From NCBI GenBank assembly GCA_018398585.1, contig JAGTTD010000010.1, positions 2,435,501-2,499,500 of the forward strand: a stretch of 64,000 bases of DNA. The letters are read 5' to 3'. The position numbers and the translations under genes were made by a program. The notes under the pieces were generated by a model. That model was given only the letters and a program-made list of their open reading frames with translations, did no database searches and had not been told where the DNA came from. This stretch comes from Simmondsia chinensis. Its lineage: Eukaryota > Streptophyta > Magnoliopsida > Caryophyllales > Simmondsiaceae. Of this stretch, positions 47,601 through 57,252 are shown piece after piece (the first letter of the stretch is position 1; the number at the start of each line of letters is the position of its first letter).

Positions 47601-49616
47601 CTGATGATGATGTCACATGAGATTCCAAATTCTGGGTGGTATGTCAAAAAATTGAAGGTTGAGAAGAATAATGTTGCAAAATGAAGTTGGGGTGCAAATT
47701 CGAGCCCAGATGAGCCTAAACAAACCACTTGGGTCCATGCTTGTTGAGCCAGGTTTGAGAGCTCACCCAAGTTGAGTCAAGCTTAAGCTCACAATGGGCC
47801 AAGCTCGAGCTGAGAGTCTCCAAGATCAACAAGCTTTAAGGCAAGCAAAATATTGGCGAGCTAATTCGTTGGCCGTATCGATCAGGCTTGTCTTAGCTAC
47901 AGAAAAAATATTTTTGATTGAAAATATTTTGTGATGAAAAATTTCCACCAAGAAATGTTTTCTTTGAAACAAACGAAGCCTAGCTTGCAACTCTTTTAAG
48001 AAACTTCAGACAAGTGCTGCCTCCCTTCATTGACATTGCTCTTTCAGGTTGCAGATTTTGGCCTTGCATATGCTTCGAAAGATGGTTCCATTTGCTTCGA
48101 ACCAATCAACACCGATGTTCGAGGAACGCCAGGTCAGCTAAATGATTTGATATGGTTTAAGACCACCTTATTCTCTTTTTCTGCTCGTAACATCTTAAAC
48201 CATGGAATCATATTACAGTTTGTGGTCGTGTCATGGTGTTGTATACGCTGACTGTGATGTTAGATAACAGGTTGTAACGGTTGCATTAGCTTTCATACAT
48301 GGAGCATGAGTTAGCTTTTAAGTCTTGCGATTACAAAAAACTGAATCAGTAGCCATACAATTGTTAATTTTATACCTCATTTGATAGATTATAACAAGTG
48401 AATACCTTTATAAATACGTTGTAGTAAGTAAAATATGGTAGGGAAAATTCACAAACCAAACATTTTAATATATATAATAAAGTTCTATGAGGTTTGAACC
48501 TAGGTACCTATGGTGAATTTCGGTTGGAATCCAGATAAATTTTCATCAGGAAATGTTGTGTTACAATTTTATGATAGTATATAAGTTAATGTCATGTAAG
48601 CATTTTTCGTCAAAATATTTATTTGATTCTAGTAAAGGGCACCTGAAATCATGTTCCATGTCAACATTTTCAACAAAAATCCACTGTATTTCGGCACAGA
48701 GTAACTAACTGATAAAATTTTTGAACTTTACGGTACCTAATAAAATATTAAATCTTGGGATATCTCATTGTATGTGTTATGTCAAGGTACTTAAATGATA
48801 AATGTTCAAACAACCTCGTAGTACCCAAGTGATGAATTTCGTAGTATTTCTTTTAGATGGAAAAGAGTATAACATTGCCCTAAGATGGGCTTCGAACCCA
48901 TGAACTCATGTTTTAAGGATGGGTAGCCTAACCACTATACTTAACCCGACATTTATAGATTCTATGCTATATATGCATTATAGATGCAGTAACAACAGTA
49001 TCATTACATAACGATTAATCATGTAATGGCTAGTTCGAAACCCATTGTTAATGTGAACTTCATTATCGAATGACTTTCAGGTTACATGGACCCAGAGTAC
49101 TTAATCACTCGAGAACTCACAGAAAAGAGCGATGTCTATAGTTACGGTGTCGTTCTTCTAGAATTAGTCACAGGTCGACGAGCAATACAAGATGACCGAA
49201 ATTTGGTACAATGGTCTCAAACCCATCTAACATCAAACTCAAAAGTATCAGAGCTTGTTGACCAGAATTTGGGAGACACATTCGACTATGACCAACTTCA
49301 CACCATTGTGGCCCTCATCAAATGGTGCACCCAACCAGAATCCCGAGCTCGACCCTCAATTAAACAAGTTCTTAGACTTCTTTATGAGAGCTCGGACCCA
49401 TTACATATCGGGTTTGCTCGAGCTGTGGAATACGACGAGGAATATGAAGCAAATCAAGGAAGGCGAAGAATGAGTAAAGCGAAAATGCAAAGAAATGATG
49501 GGGAAGGGAGGTTTCTTGCTTCTTCTTCTAGTACAAATAGGTCTTATTGTAGCAGAAGTTTTTTGCTTGAAAATGGTGGATCTCCTCAATCTCCTCCTAA
49601 TATACCGTCTATTTGA
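38617..49616 (+). CDS. SPARK-domain receptor-like protein kinase (At1g49730/At3g19300 type)
   Basis: Exons: 38617-38701, 40735-41295, 42247-42549, 43816-44077, 44919-44971, 46292-46359, 47219-47308, 48048-48132 and 49081-49616 (stop TGA). All junctions are GT-AG and phases agree, giving 680 residues, close to the family's usual length. Signal peptide about 1-28. The Cys-rich SPARK ectodomain about 30-200 includes [25 protein letters not shown] and [10 protein letters not shown] Ser/Pro-rich stalk follows. The membrane segment is about 260-283 ([20 protein letters not shown]). The kinase domain starts about 325 ([13 protein letters not shown]): glycine loop GQGGFGTVY, lysine in AAVKCMD (363), HRD in CHRDIKSSN (457-459), DFG (477-479), and GYMDPEYL. 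All catalytic residues are present, so an active RD kinase is expected. Ligand unknown. It is a plasma-membrane protein and sits next to the PI-PLC X gene. Confidence 0.95.
38943..38988 (-). mobile_element. SINE tail fragment
   Basis: Minus strand: 'aatcctgccttaacgggag', 'cctctacgaggcactgggtt'. It abuts the TRIM element at about 38988-39235 inside the first kinase intron. No target duplication found. Confidence 0.6.
38988..39235 (-). mobile_element. TRIM element of the 72-bp-LTR family
   Basis: The left LTR is partial, ending CTCTAACA at 39038, with 'tgcccctcacac' inside (the purine tract on the minus strand). The right LTR is at about 39187-39235 (tgtcaacaaactgatggg ... tctaata), diverged. 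It lies in the first intron of the kinase gene. Confidence 0.7.
39571..39895 (+). mobile_element. TRIM element of the 72-bp-LTR family, plus orientation
   Basis: The downstream LTR is 39824-39895, exactly 72 bp, starting tgttgaagtac and ending ttccttaaca. The upstream LTR ends at 39642 (ttttttgaca), followed at once by tgatattagagc, a primer-binding site of the tRNA-Met type. 'gtgtgagggagca' is the polypurine tract. A tRNA B-box-like 'gagttcgaatccaaact' lies inside. Total about 325 bp; no coding. Confidence 0.82.
40122..40171 (+). mobile_element. 50-bp SINE/LINE tail insertion
   Basis: Only 'ccccgctatggcgggagccc', 'ttgtggcactggg' and five TTG units. Perfect 17-bp duplications (atatttttcttactatt) lie at 40105-40121 and 40172-40188. 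It lies in kinase intron 1. Confidence 0.92.
41786..42168. mobile_element. MITE-like insert in kinase intron 2
   Basis: The ends 'aaggccctcttcggctcaaa' and 'atcaaatcaaacagagcct' are roughly complementary, and the two halves share 'gaaaatg/cattttc' blocks. Related sequence lies near 12780-13060 and 16920-17250. Class unknown. Confidence 0.5.
42605..42741 (-). mobile_element. SINE in kinase intron 3, 17-bp target duplication
   Basis: Minus strand: body 'ggagcatccgaaggggtaaa', 'gctgcgtatatc', a long C-rich run, 'agcgggagcctttgaggcac' and TTG repeats. Perfect 17-bp duplications (tgagaaaaggaataaga) lie at 42588-42604 and 42742-42758. It starts only 56 bases past the splice donor at 42549/42550. 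Confidence 0.93.
42804..42948 (+). mobile_element. tRNA-derived SINE with poly(A) tail
   Basis: A-box-like 'ttgagtggttaagttaccc' (about 42821) and B-box-like 'aagttcaaagctcc' (about 42862), then a short body and a run of about 18 A. Flanks 'atctttttaga' (42793-42803) and 'atctttctaga' (42949-42959) are a likely target duplication with one change. The poly(A) end sets it apart from the TTG-tailed family. Confidence 0.8.
43429..43719 (-). mobile_element. TRIM element of the 72-bp-LTR family
   Basis: LTRs are 43429-43500 and 43648-43719, both 72 bp. The second runs from tgtcaaggaacc to ctcttaaca; the first ends gctctgaca. The inside holds 'tgcctgcacacataaatgct' and a reversed B-box-like 'ggattcaacctcgtgatc'. 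It lies in kinase intron 3, about 100 bp before the exon at 43816. Confidence 0.8.
44126..44826 (-). repeat. 'GTGTAAGGAGCT' dispersed repeat with a nested MITE
   Basis: Rich in 'ttggctt', 'gagctc' and 'aagctt' words. It ends 'cttagctccttacaccccta', the reverse of the 'aggggtgtaaa' start seen elsewhere. An inner segment, 44361-44652 (aggcgtattttgccaagctt ... cttgaccaaataggcc), has its own imperfect inverted ends. It lies in kinase intron 4. Confidence 0.55.
45033..45228 (-). mobile_element. Decayed TRIM of the 72-bp-LTR family
   Basis: The left LTR trace ends 'ttttatactctgacg' at about 45101, followed by 'tggcccatcgtgtgaattta' and 'gaacttgaagcgtggataat', as in the better copies. The second LTR is only a fragment ('aaccatccatcctagaaac'). 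Confidence 0.6.
45230..45445. mobile_element. MITE of the 'GTTTGGTATC' family
   Basis: The left half 'ttggtactgtttctatttgc' with 'gagaaactaaaa' is mirrored by the right half '...aatagaaaatgataccaga'. It lies in kinase intron 5. Confidence 0.6.
45642..45791 (+). mobile_element. 5'-truncated LINE copy (RTE-type tail)
   Basis: It starts 'cggaccagcttcttaggttg', which matches the LINE at 58439-59109 (gacaagcttctcaggttgg) and not the 5S-headed SINEs. 'cttcagggtagcccccg', 'aaggctgcatacatc' and 'gcttttgcgggagcccttgg' follow, with an imperfect TTG tail. Flanks 'ccttgctgcataa' and 'ccttgtcgcataa' are a probable 13-bp duplication. It lies in kinase intron 5. Confidence 0.75.
46934..47150 (-). mobile_element. 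5S-derived SINE, near full length
   Basis: Minus strand: 'attagaactccgaagttaag', 'cgtgcatgggcgagagtag', 'taccaggatgggtaacctcc', 'tgggaagtcctcacc' (complete 5S box A to box C), then the body 'ggctgcatacatccgcc' and the tail 'actgggcatattcc'. Perfect 15-bp duplications (taggaactaacagaa) lie at 46919-46933 and 47151-47165. It lies in kinase intron 6, ending about 55 bp before the next exon. Confidence 0.92.
47348..47566. mobile_element. MITE of the 'GTTTGGTATC' family
   Basis: Starts 'atgtttgtatcgtctattgt' and ends 'aatagaaaataatgccaacc'. Symmetric 'agaaactaaaac' and 'gtttttagtta' lie inside. Kinase intron 7. Confidence 0.6.
47690..47895. repeat. Fragment of the 'gagctcg' dispersed repeat
   Basis: Words 'tgttgagccaggtttgagag', 'aagctcgagctgagag' and 'gcgagctaattc' resemble 44126-44826 and 62251-62665. 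No ends resolved. Confidence 0.4.
48877..48950 (-). other. tRNA-like sequence (SINE head or pseudo-tRNA) in kinase intron 8
   Basis: Minus strand: 'gtcgggttaagtatagtggt', 'taggctaccc', then 'catgggttcgaagcccatc' (strong B box) and 'ttagggc'. The spacing of the A and B boxes is tRNA-like, but the acceptor stem does not pair well. I see no tail or clear target duplication. Confidence 0.55.
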
Positions 49617-50282
49617 GGATAGAAGTTACCACGCTATGGAAACTGGAGATTTTATAGGTTGAACATAAAGAGTTTTCAGGTCCGTTTTTTGAGTTTGGAT
49701 GAAGATGGGGAAATATTTTTGACCTGGTCTTGGAGCCTGTTTGGTATCATTTTTTGTTTGTAAGTTTTTGTTTTTAAGAAACTAAAAACCATATTTTGTA
49801 TAATGTTTCTTTCCTATTTTTTATTTTTGTTAGCTATTTATTGTTACTTTGTGCTAAAGCTAAAAACAGAAAAGAAATTTGTTTTCGAAACTCGATTTTT
49901 AGTTTCTCAAAAAATAAAAACTGCAAACAGAAAATAATACCAAACAGGCCCGCACTTTTCGGAAACTGGGTTGGAAGCAGTTTTGTTTCTCCTTGAACGA
50001 TATAAATAATTTGGGTGTTGCAATTCTTGTGCGTTTTTTGTATATTTTTTTTTTTAGTTAGTTTTTGGGGCTAGAGAGAGGGGATTTAAATCTAGGACAT
50101 TTTGATTTAGAGTTTCGACTTTGGTAGTGTTTCATTGTTAAACGAAAGCGCCATCGGAATTCGTTATAATTTCTTTTGTATACATTGCATTGTTTGATAA
50201 GATGTAAAGAAGTTGAAGCATTCTTTATGTGAATCGTGTTGAAGCATCCAATCTCATCGAGTTAGAGTCTGTTTGATCAAGC
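49617..50282. other. 3' flank of the kinase gene
   Basis: 3' untranslated region of unknown length, then the MITE at 49733-49955. A T-run lies at about 50046. No gene. Confidence 0.5.
49733..49955. mobile_element. MITE of the 'GTTTGGTATC' family, best-kept copy
   Basis: Ends are GCCTGTTTGGTATCATTTTT and the complementary AATAATACCAAACAGGC. 'aagaaactaaaaacc' and 'gatttttagtttctc' form the inner arms. About 220 bp. Target duplication not clear. Confidence 0.7.
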
Positions 50283-50287
50283 TGTGT

Positions 50288-50790
50288 TGTGCGGAAATAA
50301 ATAATATACTCGGATCTGAATCAAATCAAATACCACGACAATAATGAGAAACAATCGGACTAAAAGAGAAACGAAACAATAGACATTAGAATTTACGTGG
50401 AAACCCCTTTACAATCGAAAGGGGAGAAAACCACGGGCGAAGATTGGAGCTTTTATTATTGAACAAAAGAAGAAGACGAATTACAAAGATTCTCTCTCAC
50501 ACTCAACTTTATTGGTTGCGTCGCCGCAATAGGGAAATACCTCACTTATGCTTTGGATTTTAAAAAAATATGACGTACTCACGTCCGTATTTATAGAAGC
50601 GCATAAACCCTGATTCCCGATCGATCGGGGGGTCCTGATCGATCGGTTCCTCACCGATCGACGGTCGCCTCTCTGGATGCGTCCTTTGTTTACGTAACAT
50701 TCCCGATCGATCGAGCTCCACCCGATCGATCGGGGTCTTCACGACCCTTCTTCTTTATGCGCCAAGTAATTTTGAGACATAAACCTAACA
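50288..50790 (-). repeat. 3' LTR of the copia element
   Basis: Carries several GATCGATCG palindromes around 50625-50735 in the U3-side region. The leftward U5 end finishes TGTGCGG on the plus strand. Confidence 0.95.
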
Positions 50791-50912
50791 AATCTCCACC
50801 TTGGCTCAAAATCAACATCAACAATAAAACAAACTCCACCTTCTCCACAAAACGCCCCCTCAACCGGGGCTAACCTACATCAAACTGAAAGACCCACTAA
50901 ATTCGAGCAATG

Positions 50913-53900
50913 CTAGAACTTGCTTCCTGGTAGAACTTTTGTGAACATGTCAGCTGGGTTATCTTCAGTCCCAATCTTCCTCAACTCCACCTTCCGCTTG
51001 TCAATCAGATCTCTGATAGAGTGATGCTTCACATCAAAATGCTTCGTTCGGTCATGATGAGTCATCTGATCTTTCGCTAGGTGAATAGCGGACTGACTAT
51101 CGCAGTATACTCTAACTGTTCCCTGCTCGACATTGATTTCATTGATCAATCCTCTCAACCAGACGGCTTCTTTGAACGCTTCTGTTACTGCCATGTACTC
51201 GGCCTCGGTAGTAGACTATGCGGTAACAGGCTGCAAACACGCTCTCCAACTGATAGCTGTGTCACCTAAACAAAACACATACCCTGAAGTGGACTTCCTC
51301 TTATCAAGGTCTCCACCATAGTTAGAATCTACATACCCAACCAAACAACACTTACTTTTCCCATATTCCAAACACAAATCAGAGGTTTCACAAAGATACC
51401 TGAGCATCCACTTTACTGCATGCCAATGTTCTCTGCCCGGATTCGCCATGTACCTACTAACTCTGCTCACAGCAAAAGCAATATCTGGACGTGTACAGAC
51501 CATCGCATACATAATACTGCCCACTGCACTAGAATAAGGAATCTGAGGCATGTACCTGACGTCCTCCTCAGTCTGAGGTGAATCTAACACTGAGAGTCTG
51601 AAATGAGCTGCTAAGGGCGTGCTAACCGGGTTAGCATCCTTCATATGAAACCTGTCTAACACCTTCTCAATATACTTTTCCTGAGACAAGTATAATTTTT
51701 TAGCTTCTCGGTCTCTATGAATTTCCATGCCTAATATCTTCTTAGCTGTTCCAAGATCCTTCATCTCAAATTCACTCTTCAGCATTGATTTCAAATCATC
51801 GACATCTTTCATATCTCGTGCTGCAATCAACATATCATCAACGTATAGAAGCAAATAAACAAAGCCTGAATCTGTCTTTCTGAAGTACACACAACTGTCG
51901 TACTTACTCCTGATGTAATCATGACTTGTCATGAACTGATCAAATCTCCTATACCACTGTCTAGGAGATTGCTTTAAACCATATAAAGACCGCCTAAGCA
52001 AATACACATAATCTTCTTTTCCTTCAACAACAAAACCTTCGGGCTGATACATAAAGATACTCTCTTCTAGTTCACCATGCAAGAATGCAGTTTTGACATC
52101 CAATTGTTCAAGTTCAAAATCATGCATGGCAACCAAAGACAATAATGCACGAATCGAAGTGTCTCTAACTACAGGTGAGAAAATATCATGAAAATCAACA
52201 CCTTGTACCTGACTGTAGCCTTTAGCTATCAAACGTGCCTTGTACCTCACATCTTCCACTCCAGGAATGCCCTCTTTTCTCTTGAAGACCCATTTGCATC
52301 CAACCAGTCTTTTCCCTGTAGGAGGCTTCACCAGTTCCCAAGTCTGATTCTTATGAAGAGACATCATCTCTTCATTCATAGCAACGAGCCACTTCTCAGC
52401 ATCTGTTCTCGATACAGCCCCTGTATATGAAGTCGGCTCACTGTCATCTAACGTTTCAGCAGTAGAGAGGGCATAGGAAATCATCTCCTCATGCCCATAT
52501 CTCTCAGGAGGCTTGATCTATCGCCTCGGTCTATCACCAGCTATAGTAATATTCTCCACCTGCTGACCTGTTTTTGCATTATCAGTAACAACATCAGAAA
52601 CCCGTACCTGAGGTGTTGGAATACTCTCAAGCTGAACAATCTGCTGATCTGACTGTATCTCTGTATCATCAGGTGTCTCAACCTGAACTGTATCTCTGTC
52701 AATGGAGGGCGTGTGTGGCGGACTAAGTAGAGCAGACTCATTGAAAGTAACATCTCTACTCGTCAGAAATTTCTGAACACATGGATCCCACAATCTATAT
52801 CCCTTCACACCTGACGTATAACCAAAAAAGATGCACTTCTTGGCCCTAGGCTCCAGCTTTCCATCATTAACATATGCATATGCAGGACAACCAAAAACTT
52901 TGATATGAGAATAATCAGAAGTTGAACCAGGCCATACCTCTTCAGGAGTCTTCATCTGTAATGAAGAATGCGGTGTCTTGTTCACAAGGTAGCAATCCAT
53001 GCTAACTGCTTCTGCCCACCATTCTCTCTTTAAACCTGCATTTGAAAGCATACAACGAGCCTTCTCAAGTAACGTCATGTTTAACCTTTCAGCCACTCCA
53101 TTTTGCTGAGGTCGACCTATACATGTCCTATGTCTGACTATGCCCTGATCTTCACAGAATTTAGTGAAGTCCCCTTCGACAAACTCAAGACCATTATCAG
53201 TCCTCAACCTCTTGATAAGCTTCCCTGTCTGTTTTTCAAGCAGAACTTTCCACTTCTTGAAGATGTCATACACTTCATTTTTCTGCTTAAGAAAATAGAC
53301 CCAAACTTTACGTAAGTAGTCATCAGTGAACGTTAGAAGATACCTGGACCCACCTTTAGAAGCCACTCTGGAAGGTCCCCACAGATCAGAATGTATGTAG
53401 TCTAACGTTCCTTTGGTCTGATGCACTGCTGCCTTGAAGCTGACTCTCTTTTACTTCCCATAAATACAGTGCTCACAGAATTTCATCAGTCCTGTTGACT
53501 GACCACAAAGAAGTCCCCTCTTACTCAGCTCAGACAATGCTTTGTCACCAATATGACCCATTCTCATGTGCCATAGTCTTGTGATCTCTGCATCTGTCAT
53601 ATCAGATGTGGAAACAGCAACTGCACCTGTCACGGTTGTATTTGCAAGTTCATACAAAGTACTAACCCTATTTCCTTTCATCGCAATTAACGCACCCTTA
53701 TTGACCCGCATGACTCCACCTTCAGCAGTGTACTTGTACCCATTAGACTCAATGGTACCTAGAGAAATCAAGTTCTTTTTCAAATCCGGGACGTGACGAA
53801 CATCACTTAAGGTTCTAATAGTTCTATCATACATTCTCACACGGACTGTTCCAACACCCACTACCTTACAAGCAGCATCATTACCCATTAAGACAACCCC

Positions 53901-54848
53901 ACCTTGTATAGACTAATACGTGGAATACCAGTCTCTGTTTGGAGTAACATGAAACGAACAACCCGAATCCATGACCCACTTATCTATGGACCTGGACTGA
54001 GAATCAGCAACTAATAGAAATTCCCCTTCACTATCCTCCTCTACAACACTAGCCTCAGCGGACTTGTCTTGACCCTGGTCATCCCTGTTACCCTCTTTTG
54101 ATTTATTCTTATATCTGTAACAGTTTTTCTTTATGTGCCCCTTTTTGTGACAATAGTAACACGACAAGTTCGTATGTCTAGATTTGGACCTAGACTTATT
54201 CCCACCATTGGATCCCCTATGTTCTGATCGACCTCTCACATGTAAGCCACTACCTGAGTCATTCACCGAGTCAGATAATTCCTTATCTACCCGTTCTTTA
54301 CTCACTAGGTTTCTTTTTACTTCATCAACAGTAATAGTTGGCCTACCCCCGTATATCATGCTTTCTACGAAGCCCTTATACGCATTTGAGAGCGAACATA
54401 GTAAAATCATAGCCTGATCCTCGTCCTTAGGGACATCATCCAAAGCCTTTAATTCATGAATAATTGAGGTAGATTCGCTAAGATGGTTTTTAAGAGATGT
54501 ACCTTCTGACATACGAAAAGTGTACAACCGCCGTTTCACTGCGAGTTTGTTAGAGACTGACTTGTGGCAAAACATGTCTAAAAATTTCTCCCATAACTCC
54601 TTTGCGGTTTTAATCTCCAATACCTCTGACAAAACATCGTCAGCCAAACACATCTGTATAGCCGCGAGAGCCTTCTCATCCAACTCTTCCCACTGTGCCT
54701 CGGTCAATGTTTCTGGTTTCTTCTCTTTCCCCTCCAGTGCTTTCTTCAAGACGTTCTGAGTCAGGAGTCCTTTCACACGGACTTGCCATAAGCTAAAGCT
54801 TCCCTGACCATTGAATTTCTCAACCTCGGTTTTAATACCTGACGCCAT
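50913..54848 (-). pseudogene. Copia Gag-Pol polyprotein with four in-frame stops
   Basis: The single frame from ATG at 54848 to the stop at 50913 is about 1,311 codons, the usual Tnt1-like length. Order: Gag (starts MASGIKTEVEKFNG); zinc knuckle CYYCHKKGHIKKNC; protease MDSGCSFHVT; GAG-pre-integrase; integrase with HSDLWGPS, RTDNGLEF and NGVAERLN (D, D, E); reverse transcriptase with YVDDMLIA; RNase H ending TEAEYMAVTE and HHSIRDLI. Stops interrupt it at 53913-53915 (TAG), 53451-53453 (TAA), 52518-52520 (TAG) and 51216-51218 (TAG), with no frameshift. It is therefore not expected to make a working product. Confidence 0.93.
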
Positions 54849-54884
54849 TGTATCAATTCGAAGAGCCAAGCTCTGATACCAATT

Positions 54885-55387
54885 TGTGCGGAAATAAACA
54901 ATATACTCGGATCTGAATCGAATCAAATACCAGGACAATAACGAGAAACAATCGGACTAAAAGAGAAACGAAATAATAGATACAAGGATTTACGTGGAAA
55001 CCCCTTTACAATCGAAAGGGGAGAAAACCACGGGCGAAGATCGGAGCTTTTATTATTGAACAAAAGAAGAAGACGAATTATAAAGATTCTCTCTCACACT
55101 CAACTTTATTGGTTGCGTCGCCGCAATAGGGAAATACCTTACGTATGCTTTGGATTTTAAAAAATATGACGTACCCACGTCCGTATTTATAGAAGCGCGT
55201 AAACCCTGATTCCCGACCTATCGGGGGGTCCCGATCGATCGGTTCCTCACCGATCGATCGGCCGCCTCTATGGATGCGTCCCTTATTTACGTAACATTCC
55301 CGATTGATCAAGCTCCACCCGATCGATCGGGGTCTTCATGACCCTTCTTCTTTATGCGCCAAGTAATTTTGAGACATAAACCTAACA
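54885..55387 (-). repeat. 5' LTR of the copia element
   Basis: Same length as its partner. The palindromic GATCGATC cluster at about 55220-55330 is partly mutated. The promoter is expected here, reading leftward. Confidence 0.95.
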
Positions 55388-55639
55388 TGTGTAAAACTAA
55401 TTTCTTTTTTATGATCATTTTTGTTAAAATGTGCTTAATTTCTTTTTACACTCTTACTTTAAAGAAGAAGTATTATTTCTCGGTTTATATTTAAAAGTAG
55501 AAAAACAATTTATGTTTCTCACTTGATCTAGTGGTGATGATAGTTAGGAGCAAAAGACGTCAATTGGGATCGAATCATACTAGTAATAAAATATTCCATT
55601 CTCTTTTTACCAATAAAAAAGAAGGAAGTGTCATATTTA

Positions 55640-57252
55640 GGTTGCGTTTGGTTCAGCTTTTTAACAGCTTAAAGTTGTAAAAAAGCTCTTTTTACTTGCA
55701 GGGCTTGCGTTTGGTTAGCAGAAAAAATCTTTTTATATCTTTTTCACAGCTTAAATAGAAAGATGAAAAAGTTGTTTTATAACTAAGCAAAAAACAATGT
55801 AAAACTGAATTTTTTTCACAGCTTATTTTAGATAAATGCTTTAAAAATTTTATATTAATATTAAATCTTCGTCACCATAATTTACTTTTACTTGTTATTA
55901 TCACTCCCACCGACCTCCACACTTTTTATGGTCATGGGTCGCTACACTCACTACTTTCCACTATCATGACCAACTATTATCATGATTCTCTCTTACCAAC
56001 TATAATTAGATAATTTATATTATTAAGTTATTTTTATATTTTTGTAGATAAGTTACTTTTTTATTTTGCCAAAAGGCAAGCGCAAATATCATTATGCTAT
56101 CAAAATTTTTATATATACAATCTCATAAAACAAAACTCCTCAACCCAACAGCAAAAAACCTCACGCAAGGGTCAAAAAGAACAACACAAACTACCCTAGG
56201 CTACCCCGCATCAATTTTTAGATAGTTAATACGAGCCCAAACCGCAACCTTGATTCCCCAAATTACTCTATCAATAGACACTTCTCGATATGCAAATCTT
56301 CTTTGGTTCCTCTCTCTCCAGATATGATATACGGTAACTGTAAGCACCAATCTTTTGATTCCATTGTAGGGAAGCCGGTTCCTCACCATCCTCTTAAACC
56401 AATCTAAAGTCCCAGTCAAGGATAAACAAAAGGCTGTACCACTCCAATTACAGATTTTCTTCCAAACCTATGCCACCCACTCACACTCAAACAATATATG
56501 TTTACCATCTTCGGCTTGCTTATGACAAAAGGAACACTGGCTACCCATACAGACCTCCCTCCGTTGTAACACATCATCTGTTAACAGTATGCCTTTCACC
56601 GCCATCCAAGCTACAGAGCCGTGTTGAGGATATGCATAGCGACCCCAAATTGATCTCTTTAAGTGGCTGCACTCATCTTTTAACCGAACGGCATCATAAG
56701 CATCCCCCAGCATAAACTTTCCATTCCTACAACAAAGCTCTAACCTCTCCCTCGCTCGCACCCCCTATAACGCAATTCAATAATCCCGGCACTCAATAAC
56801 ACCCTTCCATACACTCGACTCATTCCCTTTGACATCCAACTCTCAAATTGGCCTCCCTTTCATATAATACTCATGTACCTAACTGATCTACAAGAAATCC
56901 TGCTTCTCCTGAATTTTTTAAAGAACCTTCATATAGTGCACAATATTCCAAGTTTTCAGTTACTTGATACCTAAACCACCCTCATCTCTCGGGACACATA
57001 TCTTGTCCCAAGCCATAGGAATAAAACCCCGACTAATTCCTACATCTCCCCACCATAAGAACCTCATCAACAACCTTTGTATATTAGCTATGAGATAAGT
57101 TACTTTTTTAACTTGTATTACAATAATTTATTTTGTAAAAAATATCTTTTTGCATTGTACAACCAAACACTTTACGTTAAAAAGATATAGGTCTTAAATA
57201 AATAGATCTTATTAAAACTGATAAACTAAAAAAAGTTGAACCAAATGCAACC
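55640..57252. mobile_element. Tourist-like MITE split by a LINE
   Basis: Ends are GGTTGCGTTTGGTTCAGC and CCAAATGCAACC, with TTA duplications at 55637-55639 and 57253-57255, typical of PIF/Harbinger. Without the LINE insert (56064-57092 plus one 18-bp duplication) it is about 566 bp, close to the copy at 31519-32044. Confidence 0.78.
56064..57092 (-). mobile_element. L1-type LINE fragment, 5'-truncated
   Basis: Perfect 18-bp target duplications (agataagttactttttta) lie at 56046-56063 and 57093-57110. Minus-strand reading frames hold the reverse-transcriptase zinc-binding domain (SVAWMAVKGILLTDDVLQRR, CSFCHKQAEDGKHILFECEW) and the downstream IWRERNQRRF region, with stops between them. Only the last quarter of ORF2 is present. 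Confidence 0.88.

Larger units (their letters stand above)
50288..55387 (-). mobile_element. Ty1-copia LTR retrotransposon (Tork/Tnt1-like), 5.1 kb, complete
   Basis: LTRs are 50288-50790 and 54885-55387, both 503 bp, with TG...CA ends. The exact 5-bp target duplication TGTGT lies at 50283-50287 and 55388-55392. The primer-binding site TGGTATCAGAGC (minus strand, 54870-54881) fits initiator tRNA-Met. The polypurine tract AAGGTGGAGATT lies beside the 3' LTR (50791-50802). By hand the LTRs differ at about 27 positions, mostly transitions, so insertion is not very recent. It lies in the gap between the kinase gene and the repeats to its right, opposite in orientation to the kinase. Confidence 0.97.

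Noticed and set aside
48877..48950. Functional nuclear tRNA gene
   Set aside because: The B box is good, but the acceptor stem and the anticodon arm do not pair convincingly.
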